The notes: generated by a model not told the origin, from the sequence alone. Positions 31,729 to 43,480 are shown, counted from the stretch's first letter. The stretch: DNA of 64,000 bases from Plenodomus lindquistii (GCA_025504975.1 JANUWI010000012.1:1116001-1180000); one strand, 5' to 3'. Program-made: numbers and translations.

Positions 31729-33968
31729 TCAAACAATATTCAAGATCTCAGCTTCAACATCGAGAGGAAGATTGTCGACAGTGAACATATCAGTCTCACG
31801 CAAGACGATGTGCCCAATGCGCTCGTACAACCGCTCCTCTTCCTGCACAGTACGCAGCACGAGAAAGTGTGTCCGGATTCCTTGTGGGCGACTCGGTCGC
31901 GACTCAGCCATCAACAAGATTTTCACTTCAGTGCCCGTAGCAAGAACGGTGCTATGCGGTCGTGAGGGCGACAACTCGGTGAAGTTGTAATCCGGTACAA
32001 ATTGGCGGATGTAGTACGACACTGTCCAATAACGGTCGCCGTATGCGATGAAGTCGATACTCTGCTCTGCGTATGGACGCTGCTGCGGAGATATAGCTTG
32101 GATGAGATGAAAGGATGATTCTCCCATCTCTGCAAGCATGCAGCGACCAACCAGGGTGATCATGCCTGATGTGATTTCTCCGTACAATTCTGAGCTTTCT
32201 AGCGCTGTATCCCCCCTGAGGTATGTGGCAAGCTCTAAGAAGAAATGGCCACGAGTGGGCCATTCGACAGGACCTATGACTGAAGCCCATGACCATGATG
32301 GTGCACGCCATTGCTGCGGTCTGGTCGTTCCCTGCCCGTCCACCAGACTGGAGCGCCATAGGAGGCTCTTGATCATGCTGCTCTCCCAGAGCCCGGCCAG
32401 AAATTTAGAGCCACGATGGCGCTGAAATCGCTTGCTGATACCTTGCAACGCAGGGAAAATATCGCTTTGAACACTCAAAGATTGACGAGTGTACTGCTCG
32501 ATGATGTCGTACCAGGGGTCGTATTCGCCTTTGCGGTCCCTTGGCATGTCTCCGTCACAGTTGTCGGAGTCGAGTAGGAAGTTCCGGATATTGATTGCAT
32601 TTAGCAACTGCGCGTCAGATTCCACCATCGCGCATTCGCAGTCAACTTTTGTTCTGCATTCCCAAATAAGTTCGTGCTCCGCGAAATGAACGACGCGCTG
32701 TGATAGAAGACGTTCTTGGAAGGCCCTGGTATTTTTTACCGTGTCAGTGCTGTTGTGCCATGTACTTTGACTGTATTACCATGACTGCACATCACATAAG
32801 ACTATGCATATAAGAGGGGGAGTGTGAAAAGACACAGGAACTCACTGCGTGTCTGTCAGCATGCGTGCGAATTGACACGAATAAATTTTATACGTACCCA
32901 TCCTCGTCCATGGAGGGGTAAGCAGCCATCGGCCCATCTCGAATGATCAATTTTGTTTCGCACGTAGATATCCGATTCGACGCCATTAGCATCTGGATAC
33001 GTATATCTGGTAACTTGGTGCTCAAGTGATGATCTGAAGCAGCCGCTCGCAGCATGAGATGACGATGCAGCTGCTACCGTCAAGTGAGCGTTGGAGAATA
33101 TCTCTGACATCTTACTGCCTTCGTTCCGCCAATCCTCATGGTCATTTTGAACTATACAGAGTGAGTCGATCCAGAGATACTTGTATCCAAGTGCATACAC
33201 GAACGTCAGTGCGTCCTGGAAGGTTTGGGGCAACTCGAGCCATGGAATCTCTTTCCTGTAGCGGTCTATGGAGTGTGTCGTAGTCTTGATGAACTCATTA
33301 TTGCCCCAACAGTGACTGAGACAGAGGTAAGACGCCTTTTCGCCCCTCGAATCATGTAACCTCACCCGGCCGGAACCGAATATGTCGAGGACTCGCGTTG
33401 GGAGTGGATTTTCGGCGAAGCTGCAGATCTTATGTGCGCTGCTGTGGCATGCATGAAGCCAGGACACGGTGCGTGACACAGATTCAGTAGACCCTGTGTA
33501 CCCAGGAAGTATCATGCCACCAGGCCTGAACGGTATGTTCCACGGATTTGGCTTTTCTTCACAAGGCGGTCAGGCTCCATACCTGATAATGTCAAAACAC
33601 GTACCTGTCAAGACAAGAACCTCAAGTCTGCGCTGCAAATGAAATGTCGGCAATATGTTGCCTGTATCTATAAGCAGTACAGCGTTTGAATCCTCTGACA
33701 GCTCAGTTTTGACCCCAGTCGTTGAGGCATACACACTCAAGAGGCCACAGAGCACTAGACATCCTGCGCAGCCGCTCTGTGCAGATTTGTACAGCTTGGA
33801 CAAGTGAATATGACGAGGGCGTCGAGCCCATCCAAGATTGTAACAAATCTTACAAGTACTTGCTGTGACGTATGCAACCTTGAAAGCCTGGAGTTGTCTG
33901 GACCAGGATTCACTGCACACTGCGTCGAAGGCCTCGGACCACCAGGAAGGCGCGCGCGAGACTGCCAT
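31729..33968 (-). CDS. HET-domain (heterokaryon incompatibility) protein, one junction out of phase
   Basis: Exon 1 33968-33605, a 48-bp intron with a CTGAC branch point, exon 2 33556-32898, a 172-bp interval, then exon 3 about 32724-31729: about 672 residues. The N-terminal region has the CKIC...GCAGC cysteines usual before HET domains. HET motifs are clear: YLCLSHCWGN, then YKYLWIDSLCIVQNDHEDW, then SNAHLTVAAA. The third motif should be RGW joined to xxQERLL, and exon 2 ends RGW while exon 3 reads AFQERLLSQRVVHF. But the GTACGT donor and CAG acceptor (32726) leave one extra G and shift the frame. Either an unusual splice or a one-base insertion disables the gene. HET proteins trigger cell death after fusion of unlike hyphae. 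Confidence 0.8.
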
Positions 33969-34871
33969 GTTTTGAGAAAGAAGGAGAACTTACCGCGCCA
34001 GATTGCGTGACTTTCGTCTGAATGTCGATGAGTGCATAGGCAGTTGAAGGCTGAGGAGGTGGGGCAAATGTGTCCCAGGCAGGGTTGATTCATATCGTAC
34101 AAGTCGATCCAATCACGATCATGTGGTGCGTGGCGCAGAATAGAGAAGATGGGGTCCAATGGCCCTGCGCGATCGAAGAAGTGAGATGCTTTTCGGTAGA
34201 AACACCCCACATATTAGGATGCTTCTGAGAGCTGGTACAGCTGTCAACCACAAAGGTCCTCACCGTGTGGCCTTTACAGACGACACCTCGTCACTAGTGA
34301 CGCGTAGCTGTCAATTCCAGGACGTTTCGTTTCCAGAGTCACAGAAGAGGAGGCCCCATGACATCTGAACACTTGTTGTGATGTGAAATGAGCTTATAGT
34401 GATATGCAGTTCTTGGAGACGATACGAGCGTTCAAGCTTAAGATTGAAGAAGTGTCGCGGTCTACGGACGCGTCGAAGCGGACTCAAACTAGCGCGTCAT
34501 GGCCACTTCCAGGTTCCCCACTTTGGCAGTCACCACTTCCAGGGCGCAACGCTGCACTCCCATCACAAGAATTATCGGGCTTTTCAAAGAGTCTGAAACC
34601 ACCCGCCTCTAAAGATACTGACGGCTCCATTTCGACCGCAGAGAGTTGTTGTCGGAACAGTTCGAAATGCGGAAGCACCGGGGTGCCGTGAGGCGGGGAG
34701 CCGGACGCTGGCCATGTACCGGATGCAGCGATACTACTTGAACGGCTGCGACCCGAGAGATATAATGGCCTTGGAAGCAGTATTGAAGGCACTAGATCAC
34801 CTCCTATTACAACTCACACCTCGGCCAAAGACACTGCTTACTTGAAGAAATACATACTAGTCCAATTCAAG
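33969..34871. other. Intergenic between HET gene and scytalone dehydratase
   Basis: About 900 bp between divergent genes. A short ATG frame at 34404-34691 (95 residues, Ser/Lys-rich) has no recognisable feature. Promoters for both flanking genes should lie here. Confidence 0.5.
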
Positions 34872-35528
34872 ATGGCTGAGCAGAAGTTGAAGCCGACGTT
34901 CGATGGTTAGCATCCTCCAATGCATCTTGAAAGCCCCTCTAATGAAGCTAGATATCATGGGCTGCCAGACTGCAGTCTACGAGTGGGCAGATAGCTACGA
35001 CAGCAAGGTAAGATGTCGCCGTGAAGGTCTTTGTCATGCACCGTACTGAGATGCACTCAGGACTGGGACCGGCTCAGCAAATGCATTGCTCCTACGCTTA
35101 AAATCGACTACCGTTCCTTCCTCGACAAGATCTGGGAAGCCATGCCAGCGGATGAATTCATCCAGATGGCGTCGGACCCCAACGTTCTTGGAAACCCGCT
35201 GCTCAAGACGCAGCACTTCATCGGCGGCACGCGGTGGGAGAAGACGGCCGAAGACGAGATTACCGGCTACCACCAGCTGCGAGTGCCTCACCAACGGTAC
35301 ACGGATGAGTCGCGCACCAAGGTGGCAGTCAAGGGCCATGCACACAGCGCGAACACGCACTGGTACAAGAAGGTGGACGGCGTGTGGAAGTTTGCAGGAC
35401 TGAGCCCTGATATCCGGTGGTTCGAGTATGATTTCGACAAGGTGTTTGCAGAGGGCAGGGACTCGTTTGGGGAGGCCAAGGCCGCGAACGGAATCCCTGT
35501 AGAGGCTGTTACCGGAGCGAAGGAGTGA
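34872..35528 (+). CDS. SCD1: Scytalone dehydratase
   Basis: Three exons (34872-34905, 34952-35007, 35061-35528; introns 46 and 53 bp) give 185 residues, normal for the family. It dehydrates scytalone and vermelone in 1,8-dihydroxynaphthalene melanin synthesis. All active-site residues known from the Magnaporthe enzyme are present at a constant offset of -3: Y27, D28, Y47, H82, H107, S126 and N128, in [34 protein letters not shown] and [13 protein letters not shown]. The two small first exons make the start easy to miss. The C-terminus ([18 protein letters not shown]) is longer than in some relatives. No polyketide synthase or naphthol reductase lies within the window. Confidence 0.96.
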
Positions 35529-37506
35529 ATTGGTAGTGGGAGGCCATTATTGTGTTGAATGCAGTTTTTCCCATGTCTGTCGATGTCGAGTCTTGTTTGT
35601 CTACCATGTGCGGTGTGTGTGTGGACTCTAGAGTATGGGTGGGGTCAGCTGACTAACCCAGGATGCAAGATATGCAAGATTGGAACCATTCTACTCTGGG
35701 TAAGCGTGGGCGCGTTGGGATGGAGGGGCACATGGGTCCACGTCATTCGAGCCGCACTCGAAGCAATGGGCAAGCAACATGAATCATTAGATACAGCGTC
35801 AGGCTTTGCTGCGTAGAGGAGGTACATGTAGTGTGGCGATGCATCTGCATTTTATTCATCTACATAGTCACGTCGATTGTTGAGTGGAAGCTTGGGTAGA
35901 GCTGCAGCTAGTGGGACCATTGGCGAACGCTGGAGGACGGTTTCGGCGGTACAGGACGATGATTCGACTGCGGCAGGCCTGCAAATTCGCGCACACGGTG
36001 ACTTTGTTGATTAGACTAGTCTACTGGGCAGAATGGCAATGGAGACCAAGCTGGCGGGCGCAGCGGTGGAACAGGCGAGCCAAACGGGCGACGATGCACA
36101 GGTGGCCTCCGACCAGGCCCGCTGCCACCTGCGGTAGAGAGCATGCAAGTCATGGGCTGGGGTGGGCACTGGCCGCTATTAATAACGCGCGGGCAGATCG
36201 TTTGCAGGCACGGCCAGCTCGCAGCGCAAGAGAGCCAATGTGGAGGCGAGCGTGGCAGCCTTGCCACGATGGAGACTGTACATGGCCAGAGGCGAGGTGT
36301 GACGAACCGCTAACGGACGAGTCGCAGAGTGGCAGGCAGGCAGCGCAAACCGTGGGTCTCGAGACAGGCACAGAGGAAGCGAGGATCTCCAAAGCTTGAT
36401 TCAGCCATTCATGGATGCGCCATCGTCCCCCAGGTTCGCGCCTGAGCATCGCTACCGAGCGGGCGCCGCCACACACGACGGGCGAATTGGATTGGTGCGG
36501 CATCCAGCGTCTTGAAAGGGCCGCAGTCTTCACGTCGTCTACGCACTTCTTCTCTCTTACCCCACCCCATCTTTTCGCTCCCACACCAGCTCCCAGCACA
36601 CTCTGTCCCTTTGTGCGCCGTCCATCTCTGCGTCTTCCTTTGCGTTGTGGTCTTGGCTCGCCATTGCATTGAGTACCAGTCCGCCTCTGGCCCGCGTCTA
36701 CGAGTCTTTTCGGTGCGTATTGGCATGCCGCTGCTTTTTCCTCTCACAATTTTCATCCTGCCTTGGCGCGCGGGCGCTGCACCCTGACACTGGCCGTCGT
36801 GGTGGTGCACACGGCGAGCGGCGCACAATTGCGGCGGCGATGCGACGCAATTCCTGGTGAATGTGCGCGGGCGACTCAGCGCAGCCCATGCCCATGCCCA
36901 TGCCCATGCCCACCCACGGCGCGAGGGTGCTGAAAGCGTCGCTGACGTCGTTGCTGCACGGTCCCCTCGCGTGTGCATGTGGGCAATGGATGCTCCTCCA
37001 CCCGCCGTCCGAGGGCGCTGGGCGCTGCAAACGCGTTTCGACCGTCCACGGGTGGGTGGTGAGCCTCGTGCAACCACCCGCCCATGTGATCCCTCGCGCT
37101 GAGTGCCCGACCGACCTTACTGACTGACGGCCCGCCCAGAATCCACCCGACCTTGCTCTTTGCTCTCGGCCACTCATTCCCCTCCCTCACCCCTCGATCC
37201 TTCGTGCGTGAGCTTCGGAGTCCCGGTCGCCAGCTTCCCCCAAGTCTCCTTCCCTGTGCACTACGCGCCTTGCCCGCTGCCTCCAACGCTTCACCTACCG
37301 TGACTGCCGCGCCCGTGGTAAGTGCAGTGCAGCCTAGGCCTTGGCCCACTCCACCCCTCACCTCAGCTCGCGCCGCTAACCATTGTTGTTTTTCCACGCG
37401 CAGACCATCTAGCCTCTGCGATTCTCTACTATACTTAGAGCGCGACACCGTTACTCCCACTTCGACATCAATCGATCCTTACCCCTTCGCTTGACATTGA
37501 TACGCC
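35529..37506. other. Intergenic, upstream region of the RNA-binding protein gene
   Basis: Two kilobases. The right half is GC-rich, with long open frames on both strands that change content abruptly and show no domain; I regard these as composition artefacts of a long 5' UTR or promoter. The last 300 bp contain a pyrimidine-rich leader and a possible 5' UTR intron (GTAAGTGCAG at 37319 to CGCAG near 37404). Confidence 0.5.
36885..36908. repeat. (CCCATG)4 hexanucleotide repeat
   Basis: Four perfect CCCATG units, about 600 bp upstream of the RNA-binding protein start. Read in frame it gives Pro-Met or Ala-His runs, which explains spurious open frames nearby. Confidence 0.95.
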
Positions 37507-38952
37507 ATGTCTTTTCAGCAATACGACCAGTTCCAGGGTCAGCCTGGCGGCGACCAGCAGCAGCAGCAGCAGCAAATGACCCCGCAGCCCGACATGTCCC
37601 AGCAGATGGGCCCGCCCATGGATGCCTCTGGCAATGGCTTCCCTCCTCAAGGCCAGATGGGCCCCCCAGGCAGCGCCGGCAACGACGGCCAGGGCCAGGG
37701 CGCCGGCAAGACCACCCTCTGGTGAGTGCATCTCTGCGCATGCGCTACCACACGGGCCCACGGTTCTCGACAACTCCATACTAACGCATGACAGGATGGG
37801 CGAGCTTGAGCCATGGATCGACGAGAACTTTGTACGCAGCATCTGGTACAACATGGGCGAAACCGTCAACGTCAAGATGATCCGCGACAAGTTTTCTGGG
37901 TGAGCACAATGTCGCCATCGACTTTCCTGTCTGCCTGACTAACTAGTAGCAGCAATGCTGGATACTGCTTTGTCGACTTCTCCAGCGCCGATGCCGCCGC
38001 CAAGGCGCTCACGCTCAACGGCCAATTGATTCCCAACTCCAATCGCCCCTTCAAGCTCAACTGGGCGTCTGGAGGTGGCCTCGCCGATCGCAGGTACGGT
38101 CTCACAGCACCAGACCCAAGTGTGTGATTGCTAACATGAAAATAGCCGCGACGAGCGTGGCCCCGAGTACAGCATCTTCGTTGGCGACTTAGGCCCCGAG
38201 GTCACCGAGTTCGTCCTCGTACAGCTGTTCCAGAACAAGTATCCTTCGACCAAGTCCGCCAAGATCATGTCCGACCCAATCAGCGGTATGTCGCGCGGCT
38301 ACGGCTTTGTGCGATTCGCCAGCGAGGAGGACCAGCAGAAGGCCCTTACCGAGATGCAAGGCGTATACTGCGGCAACCGCCCCATGCGCATTTCCACTGC
38401 GACCCCTAAAAATAAGAGCGGAGGTCCCGGCGGTCCCGGCGGTATGGGCATGCCGCAGCAGGGCGGCGGCCCAGGCATGGGCATGTACTCCATGAATGCT
38501 CCGCCGATGGGCTACTATGGTGCTCCCCAGCCGATGAACCAGTTCACCGATCCCAACAACACCACCGTCTTCGTCGGAGGTCTCTCCGGCTATGTCACGG
38601 AGGATGAGCTCCGTTCATTCTTCCAGGGCTTTGGAGAGATTACCTACGTTAAGATCCCTCCAGGCAAGGGATGTGGTTTTGTCCAGTTTGTACAGCGCCA
38701 TGCCGCAGAGATGGCCATCAACCAAATGCAAGGTTACCCAATTGGCAATTCTCGTGTTCGTTTGTCCTGGGGTCGCTCGCAGAACAACTCGGGCCCTGCT
38801 GGCACCCCTTACCGCCCCGCACCACCACCACCGGTCTACGGCCCAGGTATGGGTATGCCCCCACAGCACCCATACGGTGGCGGCTTCCCTCCCATGAAGG
38901 TAAGTTTTGATCAGTTCGTATGAAATTGCATCCAACTAACTTAATCTAGTAA
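37507..38952 (+). CDS. csx1: Csx1/Nam8-type RNA-binding protein with three RRMs
   Basis: Exons 37507-37721, 37795-37899, 37953-38093, 38146-38899 and, after a 50-bp intron, a final TAA at 38950-38952, giving 405 residues. A Gln/Pro/Gly-rich N-terminus precedes RRM1 (TLWMGEL, NAGYCFVDF), RRM2 (YSIFVGDLGPEV, RGYGFVRF) and RRM3 (TVFVGGLSGYVTEDELRSFF, GCGFVQF), followed by a Pro/Gly-rich tail. Fission yeast Csx1 and budding yeast Nam8/Ngr1 share this layout and act in mRNA stability or splicing. The third intron's acceptor region holds three in-frame NAG choices. The 3' end is uncertain: a coding-like exon at 39562-39774 could replace the immediate stop and add 70 residues. Confidence 0.85.
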
Positions 38953-40595
38953 GCACTGATTTCCCTCTGTATTGCTCACACGGCGCTTCATCCGTGGTTC
39001 ATTCCGTTGGCTTATTGCAATGACCCTTTTCATGACTTGTCATAACGACTCTCGAGCGATTTGGTTCTCTTTTACGATACCTCTGGGTCCGTTTCCCAAA
39101 AGTTCTCGAGTATTCTCTAATGACGCCATTCCATTGTGGGCCATTGGAAGAGGAGTCGGTCTTTGTACAACAGGTCATTCTTTTGCTTACGTCTGCGGAT
39201 CTCTCTTTACGATGAATCGAGCAAGCAGACTTCTACAGCACCATTTCTTCTTTTAGGAAGTATCGACGGGATGTAATTACTTGTGCTGTGGGGTTTCCGA
39301 TGCTACCACTGCTGCTCTTGCTACTTTCTGCTGTTTGAATGCTCTTTTCTTACGAAATGCGCCTTGGTGAGCGGATTGGGTATGAGCTCCAATCATACGA
39401 GTCTTCTTGTGTCCGAGTCTTTTGTTCGCGTGCTTGCTTGCTTGCTTGCTTGCTCGCATCTTGACCGCCCTTTGCTTTCTTGATCCTGACCTGACCGACC
39501 CTTGTTTCCATGTCTCATACTGTACACATCTATAGCCCGTGGAAACAACATGTCTGTGCAGCGAGCGATTGCGCTAATATATAAATTCAGCTACCCGCAA
39601 GCCTCAGGCTCCTACGTTGGCGGCGGTCAGAACGGCGGCGGCATGTCCGCTCTTCAAAGCCTCGGTCTCATGTCCTCCCAAGGCTCCAACGGACCGCTCA
39701 GCCCAGGCGCCGACGGCAATGGCTCACGCGACAATGTCGGAGCGTTCTCCCAGCAGCTTCCTCCTATGCCTTAGTTGCTCGCTCATTACTTTCACACGTC
39801 TGCCCAATACGAATACGATCATGAACTCGACACTGTTGGCTTTAGCGCGGCGTCACGGAAAAATCATCACAGCATATGGCGTTTGGGATGCGCTTGTGTG
39901 TACTGCCGGTATGTTTGGAGAAAAAGTGTGGGACAGCATTGAGGTCATATTTCGTATCTTGAGATGTTGGCGGCGTGTATGGTCTGTGCCCCAGCGATTG
40001 TTACTCACAGGTGTCGGCCAATTTTTGCTTGTCGGCTTGTTTGCGTCGATAATTGCGACAGAATTGAGTATCATTTCGTGGCTCGGCGCAGTATGTTTTC
40101 ATTCTAAATGGAGGAAGCTCGTTGCTAGCTGGGTATAGCGCATGTGTGCCTCTTCTGACGTAGGTTATGTTGCCATACAGTGAGGGGATAATCGCCTGTC
40201 ATATATTTGAGCAGGCGGTCACACACTAGTTGGTACTAAAATGGAAGCCAAAACCTTCAATGCACACTTCTTGCACATCTGCAGTGGTATGACTGAGTTT
40301 GACACACGCGTACTGATACGTCCTTGTGCCCATTTCATTGCAGATATTCACGATAGCTTGACCAGTTCAAGGCCGATATGCCTAGTACCTCGATGGCTTG
40401 ACGTGCCTACCAAAGGACTTTGGCTGTGCCTTCCTCGTGAGAGACCTGGAACAACGTCGCCCAGTTCTCGCCTTCTTTACTCCCCCGAACCATCACACTC
40501 TTCCTCCTCTCCACTCTGCACACCGCCCACCATCCTTGCCAATTGTCTGTTGCTCTTTTGGACCCTCGCATTGCAATTGCGCTTTGAATCTCGCC
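38953..40595. other. 3' region of the RRM gene and promoter of the next gene
   Basis: T-rich, mostly non-coding DNA. It holds one coding-like block at 39562-39774, listed separately. The remaining frames are short with no domain. The last 300 bp should contain the promoter for the plus-strand gene starting at 40596. Confidence 0.55.
39562..39774 (+). other. Candidate alternative terminal exon of the RRM gene
   Basis: The frame ending at 39774 encodes a Gly/Ser/Pro/Gln-rich peptide (GGGMSALQSLGLMSSQGSNG ... FSQQLPPMP) that looks like the natural end of the upstream RRM protein. From the donor at 38900, the acceptor GTGCAG ending at 39561 keeps phase and would make a 662-bp intron and a 475-residue protein. 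The closer acceptor at 39590 is out of phase by one. Whether it is used in place of the early TAA is undecided. Confidence 0.5.
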
Positions 40596-43107
40596 ATGCG
40601 CTACGACGACTGGGACGTCATTCTCTTCCCAAGGGACTCTCCTGTTCCCATCCAAGAGTTCAAGACGGCTTGTTTTGTCTCACCTGATGAGGGCAAGTAC
40701 TCCTCTACCTCTTCCCTATCTCTCAAGCACTTCTATACACAGACATGATGCTGACTGTTCTCCCGTTAGTTGGCCGCCAACTGCCAATACTAACCTGCTA
40801 CATCAGCTCTCTTCCACCGTCGACGCCATTTCGCATCTCCATACACTCTTGGGCTACGGCAGCGAAGCCTTCGGCTATCATTGAAGCTCAGCGCAAGCCT
40901 GACCAAAAGGTCGTGTACAAAGTGAACGTCGTTGTTGACGGGGCTAAAGCTTTGTGAGCTTAGCTTGCTTCACCAGATGTTCATGGAAGGCTGCATGCTG
41001 ATTGGCATAGCCGGGGCTTCTTCGACATTGCTTCCAAGTGGCCGCAGGAGATCGGTATGTGAACACGTGTTTTCCTCAACATCAGCTAAGATCGTTCAAG
41101 CACACGAGAAGCGATCCCTTGCCAGTGTTGAGCAGCCCACGAGCCAAAAGAAGCCATGTCTCGAATTTCCGCCCTTCGATATCCAGAAGCTCATGCAGAC
41201 ATCTTGGAACCCACGCGATCCCAGCACGCGCATCAAGATCATCATTTCTGAGCAGCTGATTGGGAGGACCGACAGTCCGGGGGAGTTGGACCTTGGCGCC
41301 GCCTGTGACATCGTGTGCTTCTCGTTCCAGCACGCACCGAAAGGTACCTCACACCAATGCCCTGTCAGTTCTTTGAGATGACTGACACATACTAGATGTG
41401 CTAGAACAAGCCGGAATCTCATGGCCAATTCGCAACCCGCTTTACCTGCCGACTGCACATGAGAGGTTCATTTTACCCCGTGAACCTTCTCCCACACTCC
41501 CTTGCGCACCACGGATACGAGACCCGGCACTGTATGTACACATGCAGTCGCCTCTATCTCACCGGTCGAAGCCTACGGGTAACAGGCAATCGGTGCCTGA
41601 CCCTCACAGAGGACCGCGATCTCACCTGCCCGCCGTTTCACGCCTCCCAAAGCTAACGAATACCACTCGGGCTACTGGACGCCAGAGACTCTGGAACACT
41701 TCTTTCCAGCCGCTGGGAGACGATGGCGACGATGCTAGTATGGGGACGTGGTCCACTAGACGAATTGCCCTCAACTCCACCAGCGACGTCGCGACGCCTG
41801 ACTATATGTTTGCATCATCCCAGGCCATGAAGCAACATTCTCCGTGGACCAACGCTTCGCCAGTGTACGAGCCGAGCGCCAACATGGCACATATTGGGCA
41901 TCAGGCGAGGAAAGAGACGGGCAAATCAAACACTTTCACTTTCCGAGATGATCAACTCGGGCAGATCATTCATGCGATAAGTCCGCCCAAAAATGGCCGA
42001 AAGGGACATTACAGCTTTGGAAGCCAACATAACGAACCCCTGTTTCGACCACCTACTGCCCATGCGTACTATCCACCAAAGATAGGGCGTGCTCCGCCCA
42101 TGGCAAGACCGTCGTCAGCTTCGATGGCTCGAACGTCTTCCTATCCTGATCTTAACAGCGCGCTACGCAATGTCTCGACCAATTCAACGAAGGGTAAGCC
42201 AGATGAAGAGGAGAGGCTGAGGGGCCAATCATTTCCAGCATATCCGCCGACAGTCTCGAGTAATAAAGAGAACCGACCGCCGTCTCAGGGACGTATGCCA
42301 ACACCGATGGCCTTTTCCAATCGAGTTGCGACGCCCCATGCCTTGATCCAAGGACTACCGGCGTTTGATCCTGACCTCCCAACGAAAGACCTTGATTCTA
42401 CGTTTCCCAGTCAACCTCGCTTTGATCTTATGGTCTCAGTGCCACCGACGGATACTGGGAAGGTTGTGTCTGCTCACGGACCATCTGGGCTAGGTAAGGT
42501 AAGAAGCAGGAAGGAAGGACTGGTTACGGACTTGCCTCAGGAACCTCAGCAGAGTGTTCGCCACGATCAAAGCCTGCTACCACCAATTGGTGATGTACCT
42601 ACGTCTGCTCAACGGCCAGTCTCTCAGGAGCGTGCCAAGCATATGCACAAAGCTAACACTATTCCTGCAACTGTGGAGATCATCGACGTTGACGCCATCG
42701 GTCCACAACTCGCGGAAGACGTCGCTATCGATACGGCGAAGCTCTCACCGTTCAAGGCGACTCACCGTGCGGGTATGTCAAGCGTCGATAGCACACGTCG
42801 TCTGGAGCAACAGCTTTACAATGCTCTCGGGGAAGAGCTCGGTAGCTTCGAAGAAAGGATTGACGCCAACGGTATGGGCCCTGAGCTTGCGCGCGCAATT
42901 GGCGGTTCGGCAAGTCAATCTGACTTTGGTGGGAGCACACTTTTGAATCCATCGGTCGACGAGTCTGAGCCGGTGGTTAAGAGGAAGAGGCAGGGTACGC
43001 TTGGCGGGGAGCGCGACAGGAGTCCGTTGACGAAGAGAGAGAAGGCTAACTTGGTGGAAGTAGAGGAAGTGGAGCGTCGTGTTGTACCAAGTCTGAGGGG
43101 CGACTAA
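40596..43107 (+). CDS. Conserved-looking protein of unknown function, 759 residues
   Basis: Five exons: 40596-40692, 40770-40953, 41011-41054, 41101-41343 and 41396-43107. The first intron (40693-40769) uses a GC donor (GGGCAAGT) and TAG acceptor; no GT donor there keeps phase. The N-terminal ~220 residues look folded: MRYDDWDVILFPRDSPVP, then LTCYISSLPPSTPFRISIHSW, RGFFDIASKWPQ and a segment ending FQHAPKDVLEQAGISWPIRNPLY. The remaining ~540 residues are Ser/Pro-rich and probably disordered, with short basic patches (VKRKRQ) near the C-terminus that could be nuclear localisation signals. I do not recognise a named family and give no function. The gene is followed by a convergent minus-strand gene 373 bp away. 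Confidence 0.8.
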
Positions 43108-43480
43108 GGTGATTGGGAGGTGCTGCGGGTTTGTTGTTGCGAAGACTTTCTGAACGATTGGACATTCTCAGCGTAGATGCATTTAGCGATGGTGCGTTGA
43201 TGGTTTTGTATGCATAGGCAGGCGCATGTGAGAGGTATGGGGATAGAGGAGTAGAGTGTTCTGAGTAGCGAATTGAAGATAGTGCATATGAACATTACGA
43301 TTGTGGGAAAAAGTGTGCAATGAAAGACAAAGTACAGGTAACCGTGCGAATGCCGATCATCGTTATAAGAAGAGAGAAGAGAAAACCAGTGGTATCTAAC
43401 ATGAATACATCCTGTAACGCCCGTCCAGCTTGATAGATCTCAAAGGATATAGTCCTTGGTCATCCTCCACAACACCATCC
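43108..43480. other. Intergenic between convergent genes
   Basis: 373 bp between two stop codons on opposite strands. It holds two 3' UTRs and terminators. Nothing else is seen. Confidence 0.65.

Noticed and set aside
34404..34691. 95-codon ATG frame before scytalone dehydratase
   Set aside because: No domain, low-complexity content, and it lies where the divergent promoters should be.
28588..35528. P450, HET gene and scytalone dehydratase as a secondary-metabolite cluster
   Set aside because: No synthase, transporter or regulator lies among them, and melanin needs no P450. Proximity alone is not enough.
37319..37404. Possible 5' UTR intron before the RRM gene
   Set aside because: Donor GTAAGTGCAG and a CGCAG acceptor are plausible, but without coding phase or transcripts it cannot be confirmed, so I mention it only in the intergenic entry.
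36409..37460. Long open frames (over 190 codons) on the minus strand upstream of the RRM gene
   Set aside because: Content is Arg/Ala/Gly-rich and follows the GC-rich base composition and the CCCATG repeat. There is no domain and no sensible start or splicing.
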